From positions 1-5,000 of the forward strand of contig CAZDSS010000156.1 of NCBI GenBank assembly GCA_964508185.1: a DNA stretch of 5,000 bases, written 5' to 3'. Position 1 is the first letter of the stretch. Each line of letters opens with the position of its first letter. The notes beneath the pieces are model-generated. The model ran no database searches. It was not told where the DNA came from and saw only the letters and a program-made list of their open reading frames with translations. This DNA comes from CAZDSS01 sp964508185 (GTDB lineage: Bacteria; Pseudomonadota; Alphaproteobacteria; Sphingomonadales; Govanellaceae). Of this stretch, positions 1-5,000 are shown one piece after another. The position numbers and the translations under genes were made by a program.

Positions 1-416
1 GACAGCAGCTCGACCGAGCCCATCTCGCGCAGATACATGCGCACCGGATCGTCGGTGCGGTCGACCGCCGGCTCGGCGCGCTCGGACACGGCGATGCCGT
101 CGTCGTCCGCGACCTCGTCCTCGACCGCGCCGTCGTCCTCGTCGTCCGTTTCACCGCTGGTCTCGTCGACCTCGTCGCCGTCCACCACATTGACGCCCAT
201 TTCGGACAGCATGGTCATGATGTCCTCGATCTGCTCGGAGGACATCTCGTCCTGGGGCAGGGTGCGGTTCAATTCGTCATAGGTGATGTAGCCCCGCTCC
301 TTGGCCTGGGCGATCATCCGTTTGACGCTCTGTTCGGCGGAATCGATAAGGGGGCTGTCCACGCTCTCTTCGGTCTGTTCGCCGCGTTCAGCTACCTCGG
401 AAGATTTCATCGCCAT
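1..416 (-). CDS. rpoD: RNA polymerase primary sigma factor RpoD (sigma-70), N-terminal part, cut by the window edge
   Basis: This is the vegetative sigma factor, which binds core RNA polymerase and recognises housekeeping promoters. The window holds 138 complete codons plus two bases, with no stop before the edge. Residues about 20-80 match region 1.1, the autoinhibitory domain (VKRMIAQAKERGYITYDELN, then SEQIEDIMTMLSEMGVNVV). A very acidic linker follows at about 79-106, rich in D and E (for example DETSGETDDEDDG). Region 1.2 then opens at about 122 with DDPVRMYLREMGSVELLS, a signature of primary sigma factors. I chose the ATG at 416 because GGAG (430-427) lies 10 nt upstream; a second in-frame ATG at 410 would be 16 nt away. 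The gene is 190 bp downstream of dnaG on the same strand and seems to have its own promoter. The missing part should contain regions 2-4. Identification is by recognised motifs. Confidence 0.95.
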   Translation of the reverse strand, partial: MAMKSSEVAERGEQTEESVDSPLIDSAEQSVKRMIAQAKERGYITYDELNRTLPQDEMSSEQIEDIMTMLSEMGVNVVDGDEVDETSGETDDEDDGAVEDEVADDDGIAVSERAEPAVDRTDDPVRMYLREMGSVELL

Positions 417-507
417 ATAAACTCTACTCCGTCTCGGCCATGCCGCGGGCTCCCCAGAGCTTGCAGCCAATCGGGCCAGCCTCGATCATCCATACCCGGT
501 TCAAATC

Positions 508-542
508 CGGCACCGTCTGCATATAGGAAACGGCACCGCCTG
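508..542 (-). repeat. Direct repeat pair overlapping the rpoD promoter
   Basis: On the plus strand CGGCACCGTCTG (508-519) and CGGCACCGCCTG (531-542) match at 11 of 12 positions, with starts 23 bp apart. One copy fills most of the spacer between the predicted -35 and -10 boxes. The other covers the predicted transcription start. The spacing is close to two helical turns, so a protein operator is possible; a small tandem duplication is the alternative. Confidence 0.5.
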
Positions 543-548
543 TTCAAA
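520..548 (-). promoter_or_regulatory. Candidate rpoD promoter in the dnaG-rpoD gap
   Basis: On the minus strand TTGAAC (547-542) and TATATG (525-520) are separated by 16 bp, a fair sigma-70 promoter. It predicts a start near 513 and a leader of about 97 nt before the rpoD ATG. The same bases can be read as TTTG (548-545), 17 bp, CCTATAT (527-521). From memory, the alphaproteobacterial heat-shock (RpoH) consensus is CTTG-N17/18-CYTATNT, so only the first C differs. A separate promoter would let rpoD be made independently of dnaG. The call rests on motif matching only. Confidence 0.45.
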
Positions 549-593
549 CTGCACCGCGCCAGCTCGTCATGTCAGTGCAAGGCTCCTGACAGC

Positions 594-627
594 AAAAAGT
601 CCGCGTTCAGCCCGCCGTATGGCGGCC
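594..627 (-). terminator. Weak hairpin plus T-tract at the end of dnaG
   Basis: Reading leftward, CCGCC and GGCGG (625-621 with 616-612) pair as a 5-bp stem around a 4-base loop, with one more pair possible (627/610) beyond a mismatch. The stop codon of dnaG (609-607) follows directly. A run of five T lies at 598-594, about 11 nt beyond the stem, which is farther than in a standard intrinsic terminator. It may only attenuate transcription from dnaG into rpoD. Confidence 0.25.
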
Positions 628-2523
628 CGACGCGACACCAAACCCTGCCAAGTTGGCCTCCCGGCCCTCGGCTTCCTCGAACTCTTTGAGAAGCGCCTGG
701 AGACGGGCGAAAGCTTCTTCACTCAGTTCCTGCGCCAGCTCCTCCTCCACCCGCTTGCGCTCCCGCTCGAGCAGGAGGAAGTGCTGATGCAATCCGACGA
801 CGTGTCGCCAGCCCCTTTCCACGTCCACGAACGCCGCATCCTTTTGAGCAAACCAGACGGGCGCCAGTGCTGCATCCAGAGAGTCAAGGATTGCCCCATA
901 ACCCTGTTGCTTGACATGGTCTCTGATGCGCGCACTGTCAAGACCGGGCATGGAAACGGCTATACGTATGATCTCGCTTCGCAGTTTGTCAAGGTCGCGG
1001 TTCCGGATCTCGAGCTCCATCATCTCCTCGGCGTGACTGTCCAACAAGGTCGGATGATTGATGGCGCAGAGGAGAAGAAGCCCCTCGCGGAGCCGGGATC
1101 GCGCGGCCTCGTCGCCACGCACGAGCGGCGTCTCCCGAAGGGCGGCGGAGGCCGGAAGCTTCCGCTCGTCGAACCGCCCGCCGCGGGGGCCGCGCGAGCT
1201 GGCGAATCGCCCGGTTCGGGCGGGTGATCGCCGGGTATGGACATGGCCCTGGTCCGCGGGCCGCCACAGGGCGCCGATGCGGTTGCGGAAATCCGCCTCA
1301 TAGAACTTCCGCACCTTGGGATCGGCGATTCGGGACACCGCCTCATGGGCCGCCTGCTCAAGCCCCGCGCGCCGCTCGGGCGTGTCCGCCGGGTGGCTTT
1401 CCACGAGGATCTCCCACAGCATGTCGGACAGGGGCTTGCTTTCGCCGATGAGCGCGGCGAAGGCTTCCGCTCCGCTCGCGCGCACGAAATCGTCCGGATC
1501 CTGCCCTTGCGGCAAAAGGGCGAAGCGCAGGGAGTGCCCCGGTTTCAGCAGGGGCAGGGCGCGCTCCACCGCCCGCGCCGCTGCGCGCCGCCCGGCGGCG
1601 TCGCCGTCGAAACAGAGGATCGGCTCCGGCACCACGCGCCATAGCTCCTGCATCTGGTCTTCGGTGAGGGCGGTGCCGAGCGGCGCGACGCCATGGGGGA
1701 AGCCCGCCTGGGCCAGGCTGATGACGTCCATATAGCCCTCGACCACCAGGATTTCGCTGCGCTTTCGCGCCTCCCCCCGGGCGGCGAACAGGTTGAACAG
1801 CATCCGCCCCTTGTGGAAGACCGGCGTTTCCGGGGAATTGAGATACTTGGCCGGGGCGTCGTCCATGGCCCGGCCGCCGAAGGCCACCACCCGGCCGCGG
1901 GTGTCGAGGATCGGGAACATGACACGGTTGCGGAAGCGGTCGAAGGGGGCTCCGCCGTCCTCGGGCTGGATGAGAAGCCCCGCCTCGACGGCAAGGGCAG
2001 GGGGCACCCCGCGGGCCGCAAGCGCCTCGGCAAGCCCGGTGCGGCCGGGCGGCGCGAAGCCCAGGCGGAAGGCGCGGATCGTGTCGTCCGAAAGGCCGCG
2101 TCTCTTAAGGTATGCAAGGGCCTCTTTCCCAGCCTGGGCGTGGAGCTGGGCGGAGAACCACTTGACCGCAAGCTCGTTGGCGTCGATCAGCGTCGCGCGC
2201 CGCTCGGCCCGCTGCGCCGCCTCCGGGTCCGGCGTCGGCAGCGGCAGGCCGGCGCGGGCCGCAAGCCGCTCCACCGCGTCGCGGAAGCTCAGGCCCTCCG
2301 CCTCCACCAGAAAGGCGATGGCGTCGCCATGGGCGCCGCAGCCGAAGCAATGATAGAAGCCCTTGTCGTCGTTGACGGTGAAGGACGGCGTGCGTTCGCT
2401 GTGGAAGGGGCAAAGCCCCGTATGCTCCCGCCCGCGGCGGACGAGCTTCACCTTGCCGCCCACCACCTCGCTGATCCGGATGCGATCGCGCAGTTCGTCG
2501 AGGAAGGCGGGCGGGAAGCTCAT
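607..2523 (-). CDS. dnaG: DNA primase DnaG
   Basis: Primase makes the short RNA primers for leading-strand restart and Okazaki fragments, working with the replicative helicase DnaB. The 638-residue product has normal family length. At the N-terminus is the CHC2 zinc-binding domain with C38, H41 (LCPFHSERTPSF) and C59, C62 (FYHCFGCGAHGD). The primase core follows with RFRNRVMFPI (196-205) and KYLNSPETPVFHKG (226-239). The Toprim domain carries the conserved acidic residues: E262 in VVEGYMDV, D306 and D308 in CFDGDAAGRRAA, and DPDD at 342-345. An Arg/Gly-rich linker at about 430-455 leads into a helical C-terminal region (about 475-620) expected to bind DnaB. No Shine-Dalgarno-like sequence is visible before the ATG at 2523. 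It lies 36 bp after yqeY on the same strand, so the two are probably co-transcribed. No frameshift or missing key residue was seen. Confidence 0.98.
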   Translation of the reverse strand: MSFPPAFLDELRDRIRISEVVGGKVKLVRRGREHTGLCPFHSERTPSFTVNDDKGFYHCFGCGAHGDAIAFLVEAEGLSFRDAVERLAARAGLPLPTPDPEAAQRAERRATLIDANELAVKWFSAQLHAQAGKEALAYLKRRGLSDDTIRAFRLGFAPPGRTGLAEALAARGVPPALAVEAGLLIQPEDGGAPFDRFRNRVMFPILDTRGRVVAFGGRAMDDAPAKYLNSPETPVFHKGRMLFNLFAARGEARKRSEILVVEGYMDVISLAQAGFPHGVAPLGTALTEDQMQELWRVVPEPILCFDGDAAGRRAAARAVERALPLLKPGHSLRFALLPQGQDPDDFVRASGAEAFAALIGESKPLSDMLWEILVESHPADTPERRAGLEQAAHEAVSRIADPKVRKFYEADFRNRIGALWRPADQGHVHTRRSPARTGRFASSRGPRGGRFDERKLPASAALRETPLVRGDEAARSRLREGLLLLCAINHPTLLDSHAEEMMELEIRNRDLDKLRSEIIRIAVSMPGLDSARIRDHVKQQGYGAILDSLDAALAPVWFAQKDAAFVDVERGWRHVVGLHQHFLLLERERKRVEEELAQELSEEAFARLQALLKEFEEAEGREANLAGFGVASGRHTAG

Positions 2524-2559
2524 CGCGCTAGGGGCTGGCGACGCGGCGCGGGCTGCGGG

Positions 2560-3012
2560 TCACGACAGGCGGGCGCGGACGGTCGCGCTCGCCTTGGCGA
2601 AATCCATCTGACCCGCGTAACGCTCCTTGAGGACGGCCATGACCCGGCCGATATCCTTGATTCCCTCGGCGCCCACTTCCTTGATGGCGTCGCCCACCGC
2701 CTTCTCGATGTCGGCGTCCGTCAGCTGGGGCGGAAGATATTCCTCGATGATGGCGATTTCCTCGCGCTCCTGCTCCACGAGGTCGAGGCGGCCGCCCTCC
2801 TCATAGGCCTTGATGCTGTCCTGCCGCTGCTTGATCATCTTGGACAGGAGCTCGGTGATCGCCTGATCGTCCAGGCTTTCCTTGCCTTCGCCGCGGGCGG
2901 CGATGTCGCGGTCCTTGATCGCCGCCAGAATGAGCCGCAGGGTGGACAGGCGGCGCGCGTCCTTGGCGCGCATGGCGTCTTTGAGGGCGGCGTTCAGGCG
3001 GTCGCGCAGCAT
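2560..3012 (-). CDS. GatB/YqeY domain-containing protein
   Basis: The 150-residue product is a stand-alone YqeY-family protein, of normal length. The family shares a helical fold with the tail domain of GatB, the tRNA-dependent amidotransferase subunit, and its own function is not firmly established. Recognisable stretches are LRDRLNAALKDAMRAKD (2-18), STLRLILAAIKDRDIA (23-38), SKMIKQRQDSIKAYEEGGR (57-75), EEIAIIEEYLPPQL (84-97) and DIGRVMAVLKERYAGQMDF (120-138). It is soluble, with no signal peptide or membrane segment. The start is supported by GAGGAA (3023-3018), 5 nt before the ATG at 3012. It heads the minus-strand cluster leading to dnaG and rpoD, an order common in alphaproteobacteria. 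Its position suggests a housekeeping role, possibly in translation or tRNA charging, but that is inference. Confidence 0.92.
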   Translation of the reverse strand: MLRDRLNAALKDAMRAKDARRLSTLRLILAAIKDRDIAARGEGKESLDDQAITELLSKMIKQRQDSIKAYEEGGRLDLVEQEREEIAIIEEYLPPQLTDADIEKAVGDAIKEVGAEGIKDIGRVMAVLKERYAGQMDFAKASATVRARLS

Positions 3013-3071
3013 GGATATTCCTCGCTTTCAGGTCCGATATTCTTGATGTGTGATTCTTCCCGGAAAGGCAA

Positions 3072-3101
3072 CATATGGCAGGGATCCGGGGCTTGCGCCA
3101 A
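3072..3101 (-). promoter_or_regulatory. Weak candidate promoter for yqeY-dnaG
   Basis: On the minus strand TTGGCG (3101-3096) and CATATG (3077-3072) are 18 bp apart, predicting a start near 3065 and a leader of about 53 nt. The -35 is reasonable but the -10 matches only three of six consensus positions, so this is the best candidate seen rather than a firm call. Confidence 0.25.
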
Positions 3102-3132
3102 CTCTACTCCAAAGCTGACGCCGTGGCAAATG

Positions 3133-3147
3133 TGCTGCGATGCAGCA
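3133..3147. promoter_or_regulatory. 15-bp dyad between the divergent promoters
   Basis: TGCTGC-GAT-GCAGCA is a perfect 6-bp inverted repeat around 3 bp. It lies about 40 bp upstream of the carA -35 box and just upstream of the candidate yqeY -35, where a shared regulator could bind. No known operator was recognised. A T-rich stretch follows on the plus strand, but no gene precedes it, so a terminator is unlikely. Confidence 0.35.
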
Positions 3148-3188
3148 AGTTATTGTTTTTACGAGGAAAATTTTTCGGGCGGCAGTTC

Positions 3189-3217
3189 TTGACTGGGGCG
3201 GGGGCTTCACTTATCTT
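3189..3217 (+). promoter_or_regulatory. carA promoter, sigma-70 type
   Basis: TTGACT (3189-3194) and TATCTT (3212-3217) are separated by exactly 17 bp, the best promoter match in the window (five of six and four of six consensus bases). An AT-rich stretch at about 3148-3176, including the palindrome GAAAATTTTTC, lies just upstream of the -35 and could act as an UP element or a binding site. The predicted start near 3224 gives a leader of about 181 nt before the carA ATG. Confidence 0.65.
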
Positions 3218-3260
3218 CCGCCCGACTTGCGCGGCTGGCCCCTTTCCCATGTCATGTGGT

Positions 3261-3287
3261 GAACCGGCGGGAATATCCCGAAGGTTC
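3261..3287 (+). promoter_or_regulatory. First hairpin in the carA leader
   Basis: GAACC (3261-3265) pairs with GGTTC (3283-3287), and after a GG/AA internal loop CGGGA (3268-3272) pairs with TCCCG (3276-3280) around an ATA loop. This makes ten pairs in two helices within the predicted 5' leader. No T-run follows, so it is not an intrinsic terminator. Its function is unknown. Confidence 0.4.
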
Positions 3288-3295
3288 GCGCGCGC

Positions 3296-3314
3296 CCGGA
3301 CGGACCTCGTCCGG
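3296..3314 (+). promoter_or_regulatory. Second hairpin in the carA leader
   Basis: CCGGACG (3296-3302) and CGTCCGG (3308-3314) form a perfect 7-bp GC-rich stem around the loop GACCT, only 8 nt after the first hairpin. There is no T-run, and the stem is about 90 nt before the carA start, so it does not itself cover the ribosome-binding site. Confidence 0.4.
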
Positions 3315-3404
3315 CCACGACCGGAAAACCCTCAGGCGATCCGGTGGCATCCAAGGAAAAGCGCCGCCGCCGGCTTGTGAAACCGCAGATGCAGGGTGGT
3401 CCCC

Positions 3405-4580
3405 ATGTCCCAAAATGCCCCCACACCCCCGACCTCTGACATCACGGCCGTTCTCGTTCTCGCCGATGGCACAGTGTTCTGGGGGCATGGCTTCGGCGCA
3501 GTGGGCGAGGCGGTCGGTGAAGTCTGCTTCAACACCTCGATCACCGGTTACCAGGAAATCCTGAGCGATCCGTCCTACGCGGCGCAGATCGTCACCTTCA
3601 CCTTCCCCCATATCGGCAATGTGGGCGCGAACCGGGACGACCTCGAAGCGTCCCAGGCGGCGGCCCGCGGCCTCGTGGTGCGGAACCCGGTGACCAATCC
3701 GTCGAACTACCGCGCGACGGACCATTTCAATGAATGGCTGAAGCGGGAGAACCTCATCGGCATTTCGGGCGTCGATACCCGGCGGCTCACCCGCCACATC
3801 CGTCTGAACGGCGCGCCCAACGGCGTCATCGCGCATAATCCCGAAGGCAAGTTCGATATCGCCGCCCTGCAGGAAAAGGCGCGGGCCTGGCCGGGCCTCG
3901 TGGGCATGGACCTCGCAAAGGAAGTGTCCGCCCGCCAGACCTATGCCTGGGACGAGGGCGCCTGGAGCTTCGATAACGGCGGCGGCTATGTGAAGCTCGC
4001 CGAGCCCAAGGCCCATATCGTCGCCGTGGACTATGGCGTGAAGCGCAACATCCTGCGCTGCATGGTCAATGCGGGAGCGCGGGTGACGGTGGTGCCGGCG
4101 ACCGCCACGGTCGAGGACATCCTGGCCCACAATCCCGACGGCGTGCTGCTGTCCAATGGCCCCGGCGACCCGGCGGCGACGGCGGAATATGCGGTGCCGG
4201 TCATCCGCGAGCTCATCGCCCGCGACGTGCCCATCATGGGGATCTGCCTCGGCCATCAGCTTCTGGCGCTGGCGCTCGGCGGCAAGACCGTGAAGATGCA
4301 TCAGGGCCATCGCGGGGCGAACCACCCGGTCAAGGATCTCGCCACCGGCAAGGTGGAGATCACCACCATGAACCACGGCTTCACCGTGGATGCGGACAGC
4401 CTGCCGGAAGGCGTGCGGGTGAGCCATGTGTCGCTGTTCGACGGAACGGTGTGCGGCCTTGCGGTCGACGGCAAGCCGATCCTTTCGGTCCAGCACCATC
4501 CGGAAGCCTCGGCCGGCCCGAACGACAGTCACTATCTGTTCACGCGCTTCATCGGTCTCGTGACCGGCGGCGGGCAGTGA
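3405..4580 (+). CDS. carA: Carbamoyl-phosphate synthase small (glutaminase) subunit CarA
   Basis: CarA hydrolyses glutamine and channels the ammonia to CarB, which uses bicarbonate and two ATP to make carbamoyl phosphate for arginine and pyrimidine synthesis in the cytoplasm. The product has 391 residues, a normal length. The N-terminal small-chain domain (about 13-150) contains FNTSITGYQEILSDPSY (42-58) and GISGVDTRRLTRHIR (119-133). The class I glutamine amidotransferase domain (about 203-388) contains SNGPGDP (250-256), the nucleophile C281 in MGICLGHQ and H365/E367 in HHPE, so the catalytic triad is complete. I chose ATG 3405 because AGGGTGG (3393-3399) is placed correctly before it. A GTG nine bases upstream would also be in frame but lies within that purine-rich sequence and has no site of its own. 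It has a good promoter and a long leader upstream, and carB follows after 94 bp. Confidence 0.98.
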   Translation: MSQNAPTPPTSDITAVLVLADGTVFWGHGFGAVGEAVGEVCFNTSITGYQEILSDPSYAAQIVTFTFPHIGNVGANRDDLEASQAAARGLVVRNPVTNPSNYRATDHFNEWLKRENLIGISGVDTRRLTRHIRLNGAPNGVIAHNPEGKFDIAALQEKARAWPGLVGMDLAKEVSARQTYAWDEGAWSFDNGGGYVKLAEPKAHIVAVDYGVKRNILRCMVNAGARVTVVPATATVEDILAHNPDGVLLSNGPGDPAATAEYAVPVIRELIARDVPIMGICLGHQLLALALGGKTVKMHQGHRGANHPVKDLATGKVEITTMNHGFTVDADSLPEGVRVSHVSLFDGTVCGLAVDGKPILSVQHHPEASAGPNDSHYLFTRFIGLVTGGGQ

Positions 4581-4590
4581 CGGAAGGACG

Positions 4591-4647
4591 ATGCGGAACC
4601 GTTCTGTTCATTTCGCTCCGGGGCCGAAACTCCCCGGATTTTTTTGA
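4591..4647 (+). CDS. Possible 18-codon leader peptide between carA and carB
   Basis: An ATG at 4591 follows the purine-rich GGAAGGA (4582-4588) and opens a frame reading MRNRSVHFAPGPKLPGFF with a stop at 4645-4647. The frame starts 10 bp after the carA stop. It runs through the whole terminator hairpin, and its last two codons (TTT TTT) lie in the T-tract, as in leader peptides of transcription attenuators. It has two Arg codons (positions 2 and 4) but no run of them. The spacing of the ribosome-binding-like sequence is short (2-5 nt), and there is no proof of translation; a chance frame of this length is quite possible. Confidence 0.3.
   Translation: MRNRSVHFAPGPKLPGFF
4617..4645 (+). terminator. 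Intrinsic terminator between carA and carB
   Basis: TCCGGGG (4617-4623) and CCCCGGA (4632-4638) form a perfect 7-bp GC-rich stem with an 8-base loop, followed immediately by seven T (4639-4645). This is the clearest rho-independent terminator in the window. It is unexpected because carA and carB encode two subunits of one enzyme. It may be leaky, regulated, or the end of a separate carA transcript. Confidence 0.8.
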
Positions 4648-4674
4648 ACCATGAGTGAAAGCGATCGGTAATCC

Positions 4675-5000
4675 ATGCCCAAACGCACCGATATCAAATC
4701 GATCCTCATCATCGGCGCCGGCCCGATCATCATCGGTCAGGCCTGTGAATTCGACTATTCCGGCACCCAGGCCTGCAAGGCGCTGCGTGAGGAAGGATAT
4801 CGCATCATTCTGGTCAATTCGAACCCGGCCACCATCATGACCGACCCGGAAATGGCCGATGCAACCTACATCGAGCCGATCACGCCCGAGATGGTCGCAA
4901 AGATCATCGCCAAGGAGCGGCCGGACGCCATCCTCCCCACCATGGGCGGCCAGACGGCGCTCAATACGGCGCTCGAGCTCCATCGCCGCGGCGTCCTCGA
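4675..5000 (+). CDS. carB: Carbamoyl-phosphate synthase large subunit CarB, N-terminal part, cut by the window edge
   Basis: CarB is the synthetase subunit: it makes carboxyphosphate from bicarbonate and ATP, adds the ammonia delivered by CarA, and phosphorylates the carbamate. The full protein is usually about 1,070-1,110 residues; 108 codons are present. The visible part is the first pre-ATP-grasp domain, with ILIIGAGPIIIGQACEFDYS (10-29), VNSNPATIMTDPE (47-59) and LPTMGGQTALNTALEL (87-102), all near-invariant in the family. The ATG at 4675 fits the usual start (MPKRTDIKSILIIG). The Shine-Dalgarno sequence is weak. A short frame MSESDR (4651-4671) ends 3 bp before this ATG, so translational coupling is conceivable. 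Upstream is the terminator that separates it from carA. Confidence 0.97.
   Translation, partial: MPKRTDIKSILIIGAGPIIIGQACEFDYSGTQACKALREEGYRIILVNSNPATIMTDPEMADATYIEPITPEMVAKIIAKERPDAILPTMGGQTALNTALELHRRGVL

Larger units (their letters stand above)
3013..3404. other. Divergent intergenic region between yqeY and carA
   Basis: These 392 bp separate the leftward yqeY cluster from rightward carA. From left to right they hold the yqeY ribosome-binding site and a weak candidate yqeY promoter, a 15-bp dyad, an AT-rich patch, the carA promoter, and a carA leader with two hairpins. The reading frames here on either strand are short and resemble no family I recognise. I saw no tRNA or known riboswitch. 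Confidence 0.8.

Noticed and set aside
420..430. 11-mer AACTCTACTCC repeated at 3100-3110
   Set aside because: A few 11-mer matches are expected by chance in 5 kb, and the two sites have different settings: one carries the rpoD ribosome-binding site and the other does not.
496..510. CCGG-TTCAAAT-CCGG on the plus strand looks like the T-arm of a tRNA
   Set aside because: No upstream sequence pairs with the would-be acceptor ACCGTCT, and no D-arm or anticodon arm is visible. The T-stem has only four good pairs. A chance match or a simple hairpin in the rpoD leader is more likely.
1693..3192. 499-codon open frame on the plus strand antisense to dnaG and yqeY
   Set aside because: It crosses two clearly real genes on the other strand, has no recognisable domain, and is of the kind produced by high-GC codon bias.
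3396..3404. GTG start for carA three codons upstream of the ATG
   Set aside because: The GTG lies within the likely Shine-Dalgarno sequence AGGGTGG used by ATG 3405 and has no good site of its own.
3252..4532. 426-codon open frame on the minus strand antisense to carA
   Set aside because: carA is unmistakable in the opposite strand. The antisense product is His/Arg/Gly-rich without motifs, typical of a GC-rich shadow.
4651..4671. Seven-codon frame MSESDR plus stop just before carB
   Set aside because: It has no ribosome-binding site and is too short to separate from chance. Kept only as a remark in the carB entry.
4644..4671. TTGAAC-N16-GGTAAT as a separate carB promoter
   Set aside because: The -10 is poor, and the predicted start would fall at or after the carB start codon.

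Overview
The window is GC-rich, tightly packed housekeeping DNA from a bacterium, most probably an alphaproteobacterium. The evidence is the wording of the proteins (an RpoD region 1.1 of the type '...MIAQAKERGYITYDELN...SEQIEDIMTMLSEMG', and a DnaG beginning MSFPPAFLDELRDRI) and the gene order carB-carA / yqeY-dnaG-rpoD, which is familiar in that class. Genus cannot be fixed from this sequence. No phage, transposon, CRISPR or other accessory signature was seen.

Layout. Positions 1-3012 are a leftward (minus-strand) cluster. It holds a GatB/YqeY-domain protein (2560-3012), then DNA primase dnaG (607-2523) 36 bp downstream, then after a 190-bp gap the first 138 codons of the primary sigma factor rpoD (start at 416, running off the left edge). 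Positions 3013-3404 are a 392-bp divergent intergenic region. It holds a good sigma-70-type promoter for carA, a weak candidate promoter for yqeY, a 15-bp dyad and a carA leader with two hairpins. Positions 3405-5000 are rightward: carA (glutaminase subunit of carbamoyl-phosphate synthetase, 3405-4580), a 94-bp spacer, and the first 108 codons of carB (from 4675, running off the right edge).

How the genes work together. DnaG lays down replication primers and RpoD directs bulk transcription; their linkage is the classical macromolecular-synthesis cluster, with yqeY in the upstream position. CarA and CarB form one enzyme that makes carbamoyl phosphate for arginine and pyrimidine synthesis.

No new multi-gene system is visible. 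The points worth attention are regulatory. First, a textbook intrinsic terminator lies between carA and carB, inside an 18-codon reading frame with a purine-rich ribosome-binding-like sequence, an arrangement resembling a pyrBI-type attenuator. Second, the rpoD promoter region can be read as sigma-70 or as RpoH (heat shock) and is flanked by an 11/12 direct repeat. Third, carA has a predicted leader of about 180 nt with two consecutive hairpins.
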